Below, piece after piece: positions 36,541 through 44,016 of a DNA stretch of 64,000 nucleotides (position 1 is its first letter; the number at the start of each line of letters is the position of its first letter). A program made the position numbers and the translations under genes. Origin of the DNA: Bog-473 sp963783245 (GTDB lineage Bacteria > Actinomycetota > Acidimicrobiia > Acidimicrobiales > RAAP-2); NCBI GenBank assembly GCA_963783245.1, contig CAWAMS010000003.1:724778-788777 (forward strand), in the 5' to 3' direction. Below the pieces are notes generated by a model, which did not search any database, was not told where the DNA came from, and was given only the letters and a program-made list of their open reading frames with translations.

Positions 36541-37217
36541 GCGTCTTCCACATCATGGACGATCGCCGGCGCGCCGCTCTTCCATTGGCGCGAGGACTCA
36601 CGCTCGGCAAGCGCGCTTTGGTACGTGGGTGTTGGTTCGATAGGAAAATGAAGTGTCACTGTTCCATACGCAAAATCCGAACTGACGGGAAATCCCGCAT
36701 GACGGAACACGTCGAGCATCGTGTGATTCTCATGCAGAGTCTCCGCACGAAATGAGGTGATACCCCTCTGCCAAGCTGACCGCGCCAGTTCATCCAACAG
36801 AAGTGCGCCGATCCCGTGATGCTGAAACTCATCGGAGACGACAAATGCCACCTCAGCCTCGGTCTCTCCGGGTGCGCTGTCGTAACGACCTACGGCGATC
36901 AGCCGACCTTCTGTTTCGGCCACGAGAGCGAGGCGATTGACGTAGTCAACACACGTGAAGTGCTCTACTTCTTTGGACGACAGTTCCATATGAAAGGTAA
37001 AGAACCGCAAGAAGACCGAGTGTGGCATCAAATGATTGTGAAAGGCAACCAGCCGGGGACCATCGTCCGGGCGAATGGGGCGGACGTGATATCGAAGATC
37101 GCCGCTCACCACGTCGCGTTCCAGCTCACTCGGGTAGTTGGTCACCTCTGCGGAGTTCGACCCGTCGCCCGCAGCTAGGTCACCACCAACGGGGCTCGGA
37201 CCGACGTCGGGCATCAA
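36537..37217 (-). CDS. GNAT acetyltransferase
   Basis: 226 residues. After a 40-residue variable start, the GNAT fold begins at YHVRPIRPDDGPRLVAFHN and continues with SVFLRFFTFHMELSSKEVEHF, typical of the Pat/AcuA-type protein acetyltransferases. The acetyl-CoA loop is FQHHGIGALLLDELARSAWQ (Q-x-x-G-x-G), then ETLHENHTMLDVFRHAGF. It lacks the cyclic-nucleotide domain of mycobacterial Pat. Its stop overlaps the deacetylase start, so writer and eraser of an acetyl mark are probably made together. Targets are unknown; metabolic CoA-ligases would be the first candidates. Confidence 0.83.
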   Translation of the reverse strand: MMPDVGPSPVGGDLAAGDGSNSAEVTNYPSELERDVVSGDLRYHVRPIRPDDGPRLVAFHNHLMPHSVFLRFFTFHMELSSKEVEHFTCVDYVNRLALVAETEGRLIAVGRYDSAPGETEAEVAFVVSDEFQHHGIGALLLDELARSAWQRGITSFRAETLHENHTMLDVFRHAGFPVSSDFAYGTVTLHFPIEPTPTYQSALAERESSRQWKSGAPAIVHDVEDA

Positions 37218-37239
37218 CCTCTCCTTTTGCGGATCTGAC

Positions 37240-37586
37240 TCAGACGATTTCGACGCGATGTCGTTCGTCTTCCAGAATTTCGCTCATGGCATTTCTGACT
37301 TTCTCCGTGAATCCTCGCCGCGTCTCGGAATGAGGCAGCGCCGTATGGAGCCGAATATTGACGACATCCCCCCATCCGCGGCTGATGTCAACCTTCGTCA
37401 GGTAACTCTGGTCACCGTCAGGTAGCAACTCTGCGATCGCAAAGAGGACGCGTTTCATCACGAGGGCGCACCGCTCTTCGTCGGAGGGGCGCACCTCAAC
37501 CTGCCAGGCTGGCCCGGAGCCGCGAAAGGGAACTCGGAAGACTGTTCATCCGCCGGTCCCTCGGTCACCTCGGGGTCTGTTGTCAT
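37240..37586 (-). CDS. Small protein of unrecognised family, probably frameshifted (paralogue of 20.7-kb protein)
   Basis: The C-terminal domain (from GTG 37494 or ATG 37458 to 37240) reads MKRVLFAIAELLP, KVDISRGWGDVVNIRLHTAL and ILEDERHRVEIV, and aligns with the 80-residue protein at 20662. Upstream the same frame stays open back to about 37545 (FRVPFRGSGPAWQVEVRPSD), and an ATG at 37586 in another frame reads MTTDPEVTEGPADEQ. I infer one gene with a lost or gained base near 37535-37545. It is the first gene of the unit that continues with GNAT, deacetylase and Usp. Box centre to this ATG is 76.5 bases. Confidence 0.5.
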
Positions 37587-37653
37587 TATCGTCGCGGCCT
37601 TCCGTCGCTGCACACTGGTCGCTTCAACGCTAAGAGGACGGCCGGCCAAGGAG

Positions 37654-37669
37654 TAGGGCCGAAGGTCCC
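37654..37669 (-). promoter_or_regulatory. DevR-type box for the small-protein/GNAT/deacetylase unit
   Basis: TAGGGCCGAAGGTCCC, TA end toward the minus-strand genes. Minus-strand hexamer TAGCGT (37632-37627) at the standard spacing; predicted start near 37620. Forms a divergent pair with the phosphoketolase box. Confidence 0.78.
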
Positions 37670-37716
37670 ACGGCCGGATCACACGAGCGCCCCAGGGTCA
37701 TTCGGCACTTCAGCTA

Positions 37717-37732
37717 GGGACTGTTGGCCCTG
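37717..37732 (+). promoter_or_regulatory. DevR-type box for phosphoketolase
   Basis: GGGACTGTTGGCCCTG. The hexamer CATGAT begins at 37755, one base beyond the standard spacing. Predicted start 37766-37767, two or three bases before the ATG at 37769. Confidence 0.7.
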
Positions 37733-37768
37733 TTCGGGACGGCAAGGTCGGTCTCATGATGAAGGGCA

Positions 37769-40204
37769 ATGACACATGTACTTCCTCAATCCTTCTCCAG
37801 CTTCCAGCCGGCCGGCGCTCCCACGGAATTGGCTCGTCTCGATACCTACTGGAGAGCAGCCAACTACCTAGCCGTTGGGCAGATCTATCTGCTCGACAAC
37901 GCCCTGGTCCGTGAGCCTCTCCGCCCAGAGCACACAAAGCCGCGACTGATCGGCCACTGGGGCACGAGCCCCGGCCTCAACTTCATCTACGCCCACCTCA
38001 GTCGGGTGATCACCGAACGCGACTCTGACGCAATGTTCGTCTGCGGTCCCGGTCACGGCGGTCCGGCAGTTGTCGCAAACGCATGGCTCGAGGGCACCTA
38101 TTCGGAACGGTATCCGCACGTCTCGAGGGACGAAGTCGGCATGACCCGACTCTTTCGCCAGTTCTCCTTCCCCGGTGGGATCCCGAGCCATGCCTCGCCG
38201 GAAACCCCCGGATCGATCCATGAAGGGGGCGAACTTGGCTACGCCCTCTCCCATGCCTTCGGGGCAGCATTCGACAACCCCGGCCTCGTCGTCGCGTGCG
38301 TCGTCGGCGACGGAGAAGCCGAGACCGGGCCAGCCGCCACCGGTTGGCACTCGAACAAATTTTTGGACCCCGTCCACGATGGAGTCGTGCTGCCCATCCT
38401 CCACCTCAACGGGTACAAGATCGCGGCGCCGGCCATATTGGCGAGAATCCCGACCCGGGAATTACTTGCCCTGTTCTCGGGCTACGGCTACCACCCCATC
38501 ATGGTCGAGGGTGGCTTCGATGGCGAAGATCCGATGGAAGTCCACCAGCGCATGGCGGTTGCCCTGGATTTTGCCTTCGATGAGATCGCGGACATTCAGA
38601 GCGCGGCACGCGACGGATCCCGGAGAGATCGGCCCATTTGGCCGATGGTGATACTGCGCACCCCCAAGGGATGGACTGGACCGAAAGTCGTCGATGGGCT
38701 GCCTATGGAAGGGACGTGGCGCTCTCATCAGGTCCCACTGTCCGAAGTGCGGACGAATCCCGACCATTTGGCCGAATTGGAACGGTGGCTGCAGAGTTAT
38801 CATCCCGATGAGCTCTTCAACCGGCAGGGAAGACCCGTCGGTGACATCGACGACTTTGTACCGGTCGGCGATCGCAGAATGAGCGCCAACCCACACACGA
38901 ACGGCGGATCCCTACTCGTCGATCTCGAACTGCCGTCCTTCGCCGAGTATGGCGTTGAGGTGACGCAACCCGGCACCGTGATGCGAGAGGCAACGCGGGT
39001 TCTGGGTTCATGGACGCGCGATGTGGTTGCCAACAATCTCGAAAGTTTCAGAGTATTCGGACCGGATGAGACTACTTCGAACCGATTGCAGGACATCTTC
39101 GAGGTCACCGATCGCGCCTGGGAGGCGGAGATCAGACCAGGAGACGATCATTTGGCCACTGACGGTCGAGTCCTCGAAATGCTTTCGGAACACCAGTGCC
39201 AGGGCTGGCTTGAGGGATACCTCTTGACGGGTCGGCATGGGCTCTTCAATTGCTACGAGGCCTTCATCCACATCGTGGACTCCATGCTGAACCAGCACGC
39301 GAAATGGCTCAAGGTCTCGAGCGAGGTGAGCTGGCGTCCTCCGATTGCCTCCTTGAACTACCTACTCAGTAGCCATGTCTGGCGTCAGGACCACAATGGA
39401 TTCTCACACCAGGACCCCGGGTTTCTCGACCACGTCGTGAGCAAGAAGGCTGCGGTGGCCCGCGTCTATCTCCCACCGGACACTAACTGTCTGCTCTCAG
39501 TGGCTGACCACTGTTTGAGGAGTCGTCACTATGTGAATGTGATCGTCGCTGGCAAGCAACCCCAGTATGACTGGCTGAGTATGCAGGAGGCGATCGACCA
39601 CTGCACGAGAGGTTTGGGTATCTGGTCCTTCGCATCGAATGATGAGGGTCAGGATCCCGATGTCGTCATGGCTTGCTGCGGTGATGTCCCGACGCTTGAA
39701 ACCCTGGCCGCCGTCCAAATCCTCTATGAGCGGCTGCCCGACCTGAAGGTCCGAGTCATCAATGTTGTCGACCTGATGCGACTCGAGTCAGCATCGGAGC
39801 ACCCTCACGGACTTGCTGATGACGAGTTCGACGCCCTCTTCACAGTCAATCGACCGGTTATCTTTGCCTTTCACGGCTATCCCGCATTGATTCACCGGCT
39901 CACCTACCGACGGTCCAATCATGAGAACTTTCACGTTCACGGGTACCGGGAGGAAGGAACGACGACGACACCCTTCGACATGGTGATGCTCAACGACCTC
40001 GATCGTTTCCGCCTCGTGATCGATGTCGTGGACCGCGTACCGCGCTTGCGCGAAAATAGTGCGTCGTTGCGCCAGGAAATGGCCGATGCCCGTCTCGAAG
40101 CCCGCGCGTATACACGACGACACGGCGAAGACCCTCCTGAAGTCTCGCAGTGGATGTGGGCTCCCCGCAAAGACAGTGCTCTTCCGTTCACTGCTGGGGA
40201 TTGA
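37769..40204 (+). CDS. xfp: Xylulose-5-phosphate/fructose-6-phosphate phosphoketolase
   Basis: 811 residues, normal for the family. TPP-binding motif VVGDGEAETGPAA near residue 180, conserved CGPGHGGPA near 91, SHASPETPGSIHEGGELGY near 130 and the C-terminal HGYPALIHRLTYRR. It cleaves xylulose-5-P or fructose-6-P with phosphate into acetyl-phosphate and an aldose phosphate, giving an ATP source through acetate kinase or, via phosphotransacetylase, acetyl-CoA. Neither partner is in the window. The nearest ribosome-like AAGGG is only 2 bases from the ATG, and the box-predicted start lies 2-3 bases upstream, so it may be near-leaderless. Confidence 0.93.
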   Translation: MTHVLPQSFSSFQPAGAPTELARLDTYWRAANYLAVGQIYLLDNALVREPLRPEHTKPRLIGHWGTSPGLNFIYAHLSRVITERDSDAMFVCGPGHGGPAVVANAWLEGTYSERYPHVSRDEVGMTRLFRQFSFPGGIPSHASPETPGSIHEGGELGYALSHAFGAAFDNPGLVVACVVGDGEAETGPAATGWHSNKFLDPVHDGVVLPILHLNGYKIAAPAILARIPTRELLALFSGYGYHPIMVEGGFDGEDPMEVHQRMAVALDFAFDEIADIQSAARDGSRRDRPIWPMVILRTPKGWTGPKVVDGLPMEGTWRSHQVPLSEVRTNPDHLAELERWLQSYHPDELFNRQGRPVGDIDDFVPVGDRRMSANPHTNGGSLLVDLELPSFAEYGVEVTQPGTVMREATRVLGSWTRDVVANNLESFRVFGPDETTSNRLQDIFEVTDRAWEAEIRPGDDHLATDGRVLEMLSEHQCQGWLEGYLLTGRHGLFNCYEAFIHIVDSMLNQHAKWLKVSSEVSWRPPIASLNYLLSSHVWRQDHNGFSHQDPGFLDHVVSKKAAVARVYLPPDTNCLLSVADHCLRSRHYVNVIVAGKQPQYDWLSMQEAIDHCTRGLGIWSFASNDEGQDPDVVMACCGDVPTLETLAAVQILYERLPDLKVRVINVVDLMRLESASEHPHGLADDEFDALFTVNRPVIFAFHGYPALIHRLTYRRSNHENFHVHGYREEGTTTTPFDMVMLNDLDRFRLVIDVVDRVPRLRENSASLRQEMADARLEARAYTRRHGEDPPEVSQWMWAPRKDSALPFTAGD

Positions 40205-40208
40205 CGCC

Positions 40209-40718
40209 ATGCCCTTTGATCGGCACGGTTCCGACATACTCGACGAAGTGGAGTGCCGCAAGCTCCTGGAGCATGCGGGCGCGACGGGAACAGTTGGGCG
40301 GCTGGCGATCAGCCGCGAGGGGGCGCCTCACGTCATCCCCGTGAACTTCTCGGTCTGCGACGAGACGATATTGATCAGACTCAGGCCCGGTTTCGCCGCA
40401 CATCACCTCGACGGAGCCACGGTGACCTTCGAGATCGATCACGCGGAGCCCTATTCGAGGAAGGGCTGGAGCGTAGAGGTCGAGGGGCCTGCGACCCTGT
40501 TGACCTACGAGGAGGCGGCCCGCCTCGGGCACAACGTGCCTCAGCCGCTCGTCATGTCCCCCGGCATGCGAGTGTTCTCCATCCGGTTCGACAGGATCAG
40601 CGGTCGCTCCATCCGTCACGACCACGAGGAAACAAGCCCCCCGCCATCCAGCGATTGGACGAATCGTGACCCCGAAGGCGACGGGGGCATGGAAGGGCCG
40701 CGAGATCAAGGTGGATGA
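40209..40718 (+). CDS. Pyridoxamine 5'-phosphate oxidase-fold protein (flavin/F420 split barrel)
   Basis: 169 residues from the ATG four bases after the phosphoketolase stop; the longer reading in the same frame is a shadow of that gene. Pattern LLEHAGATGTVGRLAISREG, APHVIPVNFSVCDETILIRL and GWSVEVEGPATLLT is the PPOX-like split barrel used by small flavin- or F420-binding proteins. Rv0080, a DosR-regulon protein, is of the same type. About 35 C-terminal residues are disordered and acidic. Likely co-transcribed with xfp. Confidence 0.75.
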   Translation: MPFDRHGSDILDEVECRKLLEHAGATGTVGRLAISREGAPHVIPVNFSVCDETILIRLRPGFAAHHLDGATVTFEIDHAEPYSRKGWSVEVEGPATLLTYEEAARLGHNVPQPLVMSPGMRVFSIRFDRISGRSIRHDHEETSPPPSSDWTNRDPEGDGGMEGPRDQGG

Positions 40719-40770
40719 TGCAAGGTCCAGCCATCAGAACATTGTCTGAACGACTTCCAAGGAGATAATT

Positions 40771-40953
40771 GTGGAACTGCAATTAGACGACACGCAGGCT
40801 AGAGAGCTCCATGACCTGCTCACGCAAACGCTTGGGGATCTAAGCTCGGAGATAGCGGATACGGATAATCCAACATTCCAAAGGATGCTGCGGGATCGCC
40901 GGGATCAGCTTCGGGCCATTCTGCAACAGATAGATTCAGCGCGCCCGGGTTGA
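40771..40953 (+). CDS. Small helical protein of unknown function
   Basis: 60 residues from a GTG with AAGGAG 6-7 bases upstream. It reads MELQLDDTQARELHDLL, then SSEIADTDNPTFQRMLRDRR and QLRAILQQI. The pattern of two helices with an EIADTDN link is common in small actinobacterial ORFs near Usp and PPOX genes, with no assigned role that I know. Confidence 0.62.
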   Translation: MELQLDDTQARELHDLLTQTLGDLSSEIADTDNPTFQRMLRDRRDQLRAILQQIDSARPG

Positions 40954-40997
40954 ACCTCCGTCGCGATGGCATAGCCGCAGGTCGGCCCTGAAAAGAA

Positions 40998-41013
40998 GGG
41001 CCGTTCGGCCCTG
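40998..41013 (+). promoter_or_regulatory. DevR-type box for the HTH-PPOX gene
   Basis: GGGCCGTTCGGCCCTG; the core GGGCC-GTTC-GGCCC is symmetrical. The hexamer CACAAT starts at 41035 (standard spacing), and the predicted start is exactly the A of the ATG at 41047. Confidence 0.72.
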
Positions 41014-41046
41014 TGGGTACTTTCTGAGTCGGTCCACAATGGCTCT

Positions 41047-41751
41047 ATGACAGACCTTCCAAAAGCTCCGACTTCAGACCTTGGGCCACCACAAACGCCA
41101 CTCGCCGGGGATCTGGCCCGCCGGGTCATGCGACGCCGCAACGAACTCGGAATGAGCGTCGACACGTTGGCTTCTCGCGCAGGTGTCAATCCCGTTTACC
41201 TCGAGTACTTCGAGCAGAATCCTGACGCATCCCTCAGTGCCGGGACCTTGCAGCTGATAGCTCTCGCCCTCGATACAACACCCATCGCTCTCCTGGGTGG
41301 AGAGGTCGACAGGCCTCCGGGCCATGGACGAGCCGGCCGACATCCCTCATTGGAGCCACTCACCGAGGAGCAGTGCAACGCTCACTTGGCTGTCGGAGGG
41401 GTCGGACGCATCGTGTTCTTGAGCGCACGAGGCCCCGTGGCGCTTCCGGTGAACTTCGAGTTCACGGAGGGTCGCATCGTCTTCAGCACAGACGAGTCCA
41501 AGGCAGCGGCTATCGAAATGCAGTTGGTAGGTTTCGAGGTCGACCGTGTCGATGAAGCCATGAGCGAAGGCTGGAGTGTCATGGTCACAGGCCGCGCTCA
41601 TCGCATAAGAGACCCCGAGGAGCGGCAACGGCTCGGATCACTCGATCTGGAAGCGTGGGCCGGCGGCGATCGGCATTCGCTGGTAGGCATCAAGCCAGAG
41701 GAGCTCACCGGTCGCGTGATAATCCATCAATCCATTCTCGATCAAGACTGA
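41047..41751 (+). CDS. XRE-type HTH fused to a PPOX-fold domain
   Basis: 234 residues. The N-terminal 85 residues form a Xre helix-turn-helix (VMRRRNELGMSVDTLASRAG then VNPVYLEYFEQNPDASLSAG). The C-terminal part is a PPOX-like split barrel (CNAHLAVGGVGRIVFLSARG, ALPVNFEFTEGRIVFSTDES, GWSVMVTGRAHRI). It may be a flavin/F420-linked transcription regulator, but the ligand is not proven. No ribosome site is visible before the ATG, consistent with a leaderless transcript. Confidence 0.78.
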   Translation: MTDLPKAPTSDLGPPQTPLAGDLARRVMRRRNELGMSVDTLASRAGVNPVYLEYFEQNPDASLSAGTLQLIALALDTTPIALLGGEVDRPPGHGRAGRHPSLEPLTEEQCNAHLAVGGVGRIVFLSARGPVALPVNFEFTEGRIVFSTDESKAAAIEMQLVGFEVDRVDEAMSEGWSVMVTGRAHRIRDPEERQRLGSLDLEAWAGGDRHSLVGIKPEELTGRVIIHQSILDQD

Positions 41752-41834
41752 ACGCAACCATCTAGGGTGGGAATGGTCAGAAGCGTTCTATCGTCAATTC
41801 CCAGCCACGCTCGACGCGAAAGGAGTGTTTCTTC

Positions 41835-42263
41835 ATGCTTGTGAGAGAATTGCTGCGAAAGGCCCCGGTAACGGTACCGCCAGAATGCACGCTTGAGGAG
41901 GCGGCGGGCCTCATGGGAACCCATGACGTTGGGTCCCTTCTTGTGGTGAGTGGTGGTGAGTTGCTCGGAATAGTAACTGATCGAGACATTGTGATCCGAG
42001 GTGTCAGCACTGGTCAGTCAGTACGGACGCACGTTTCAACCGTAATGTCGGAGTCACCCTCAGTGATCCAGGGTTCGGCAGATATCTCCCAGGCATTCAA
42101 GATCCTCAGAGATACCGGCGTGCGTCGGCTTCCAGTTCTCGAAGATAGTGAAATTGCCGGGATCATCACTGTCGATGACTTGCTGGTCTACTCCGTGCTC
42201 GAGCTCAGTGCCGTTGTGACGCCGGTCGCGGCAGAAATGCTTCTCACGAAGAGCAGCGCCTAA
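41835..42263 (+). CDS. Tandem CBS-domain protein (Hrp1-like)
   Basis: 142 residues. First CBS: VRELLRKAPVTVPPECTLEEAA, VGSLLVVSGGELLGIVTDRDIV; second: VSTVMSESPSVIQGSADISQAF, VRRLPVLEDSEIAGIITVDDLL. Same two-repeat build as Rv2626c and as the 7.2-kb protein here. GAAAGGAG ribosome site 10-12 bases before the ATG. No DevR box directly upstream; probably read through from the HTH-PPOX promoter. Confidence 0.83.
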   Translation: MLVRELLRKAPVTVPPECTLEEAAGLMGTHDVGSLLVVSGGELLGIVTDRDIVIRGVSTGQSVRTHVSTVMSESPSVIQGSADISQAFKILRDTGVRRLPVLEDSEIAGIITVDDLLVYSVLELSAVVTPVAAEMLLTKSSA

Positions 42264-42347
42264 CTTCGGCAGAGGTGGTGGCGAACCCAGGCCCCACTAC
42301 GTGACGGCTTTTTTGGCCAATATTTCTCATCGGAAGGAGGAAGGTGG

Positions 42348-42815
42348 ATGACAACGAAACCAGCATCTTCGAGCAAAGAACCAACACATCGAGTGGTCGT
42401 AGGGATCGATGGTTCCGAGGGGAGCAATCGCGCACTGGAGTGGGCGGCCACTGAAGCTGCTCGAAGAGGCGCCGTCCTCGAGGCCCACACGACGTACGGT
42501 CCGGGCTACGAATTCATCACACCCCAAGAGGTCCACATGGCCATGCAACGCGTGCTTGATCAAGCTGAGAACCACATCGCCGACATTGCTCCAGGGCTCG
42601 TCTTCGAGGGAGTGATGCACGACGGACCGGCCGCCAAGTTCCTCATCGAAGCAAGTAGGGATGCTGATCTTCTGGTGGTCGGATCACGAGGCCTTGGCGG
42701 CTTCAAGGGATTAATGCTGGGTTCCGTCAGTCGACATTGCTCGCACCATGCCCATTGCCCGATCCTGATTGTCAGGGCGTCGGAAGGGTCTGGAAGCGAC
42801 GAAGCGTCGGCATGA
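42348..42815 (+). CDS. Universal stress protein
   Basis: 155 residues, intact. HRVVVGIDGSEGSNRALEWA at the start and VVGSRGLGGFKGLMLGSVSRHC as the ATP-binding motif. AAGGAGG lies 6 bases before the ATG. A further Usp start overlaps its stop (ATGA). Confidence 0.88.
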   Translation: MTTKPASSSKEPTHRVVVGIDGSEGSNRALEWAATEAARRGAVLEAHTTYGPGYEFITPQEVHMAMQRVLDQAENHIADIAPGLVFEGVMHDGPAAKFLIEASRDADLLVVGSRGLGGFKGLMLGSVSRHCSHHAHCPILIVRASEGSGSDEASA

Positions 42816-43085
42816 CGACCGCAGGATCCCCCACACCTCGAATAGCTGTCGGGGTAGAGGGCTCGGGTGCGTCCCCGGCTACATCAATCTCCCCCCAATT
42901 GGGAAGGACGGGCCACAGCAGAGGGACCCTTCGTCGTCTCGCGAGGTCGGTCAGCGTGGGCACGCTGCGACATCGCTCCTCCAGAAATTGGGGTCGAAGC
43001 ACGCAACCTCGACGGCGGCTACCCCACGTGGTTCCGCAGCTGACGCTGCATCTCCGAACACGGTCGAGGGCGTCGCCGCGTCTGG
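42812..43085 (+). pseudogene. Universal stress protein remnant
   Basis: The ATG overlapping the previous stop opens with PRIAVGVEGSG, a Usp N-terminal strand with its ATP loop, but homology is lost within 20 codons and the frame then runs into arginine-rich sequence. No ATP-binding G-2x-G-9x-G motif is found in any frame before 43085. I read it as a decayed or truncated fourth Usp copy. The rest of this stretch holds nothing else I can support. Confidence 0.4.
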
Positions 43086-43583
43086 TCAGCCCTTGGTATG
43101 TTTCTTAGCGAAGCGAAGGATGGCGATGTGCTTCTGGGTGTCACGCTGCATCATGTCAACCAGCAAGCCCCAGAGGGACGTGTCCTTTACTTCACGAAGC
43201 TCACGCTCTAAATGCTTCAGTTCTTGCGCGTCCTCCTGTTCCTTCCTAAGCAGTTGGTCAGTGAGGTCGATGACAGCCTCGCGGTTTTCTGCCTTGTCAA
43301 AGTCAAGGTAGGGAATGGTCGGATCGCGGCCACTGAGCGTCGCCTCGCTCTCGAGAGATTCGGCCAGTTCCTTGAAAATTACGTGATGACGGATCTCGTC
43401 TTCAATGAGGAGATCGACGAGATAACGCATCGCCTTCGAAGGACTGGTTTGCGCGGCTGACCTGTATTCCTCGAGCAATCCGCGTTCCCGGTCTGCGTGA
43501 CTCGTCAAGTGGGCATGGAGTTCACGCTCCCACCCGGAAACTCCAGCGCTGGAAGCATCTGACATGTCGATCGGTCTGGTCAT
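43086..43583 (-). CDS. Ferritin-like/rubrerythrin-like helical protein
   Basis: 165 residues, four long helices. Possible metal residues: E in ERGLLEEYRSAA, the pair EDEIRHHVIF, E in EQEDAQELKHLERE and the last helix MMQRDTQKHIAIL. This ExxxH...ExxxH-like spacing is that of ferritin-like diiron proteins, but the exact metal set is not certain. Could store iron, remove peroxide or simply be structural. The box at 43686 points to it, with a predicted leader of about 69 bases. A start at ATG 43565 is also possible. Confidence 0.68.
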   Translation of the reverse strand: MTRPIDMSDASSAGVSGWERELHAHLTSHADRERGLLEEYRSAAQTSPSKAMRYLVDLLIEDEIRHHVIFKELAESLESEATLSGRDPTIPYLDFDKAENREAVIDLTDQLLRKEQEDAQELKHLERELREVKDTSLWGLLVDMMQRDTQKHIAILRFAKKHTKG

Positions 43584-43685
43584 GGATTCCCTCTTCCTTC
43601 ATAGTGCCCGCAGTTACGAATGGCTCGTGCGGGCCCCGATGAATTGCGGCATACAACAACGATGTTGCAGAGGCGGCGTCTGGAC

Positions 43686-43701
43686 TAGGGCCGATGGTCC
43701 C
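43686..43701 (-). promoter_or_regulatory. DevR-type box for the ferritin-like gene
   Basis: TAGGGCCGATGGTCCC. Minus-strand hexamer CATCGT (43664-43659) at the standard spacing, the same hexamer as at the CBS-ppsA promoter. Predicted start near 43652. Confidence 0.78.
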
Positions 43702-43788
43702 CTGAGTTCACTCTTTTGGTCGCGGAACCTTTCTTACAATCCGTTCAAGAGGCAGCGGAGCGTCGTGCAACTGCCGGGACTTCGAATC

Positions 43789-43941
43789 GCGCCCCAGCAA
43801 GATTCGAAACTTGCGCACACGGTTTAAGAAAAGGAAAAGATGGCGGGACCCACGGGTCTGGGGAGTACCCTACAAGATGTTTCCGCAGCTCAGCGTGGCC
43901 GGGACGGAAACAGGCGGATCCGATAGTCCCGAGTTGAAGGG
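43789..43941 (-). repeat. Diverged direct repeat with a decayed tRNA 3' half (left copy)
   Basis: On the minus strand, 43790-43830 reads as the 3' half of a tRNA from the anticodon loop on: stem-loop remnant, variable loop GTGTGC, T-arm and acceptor strand. The T-loop has an extra T and the acceptor strand is GGGGC instead of CGGGGGC, so it is non-functional. The resemblance to the copy at 53005 continues for a further 110 bases (shared blocks GAGTACCC, TTTCCGCAG and CGGATCCGA) at roughly 70-75 % by eye. Likely one end of an old integrated element. Confidence 0.55.
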
Positions 43942-44016
43942 GCTCCCAGTGATGCCGCTCACCTTGCCTAGGTGCGCGTCGCTCATTCAAGGATGGCGCT
44001 GAGCGAGGAGCACGGG

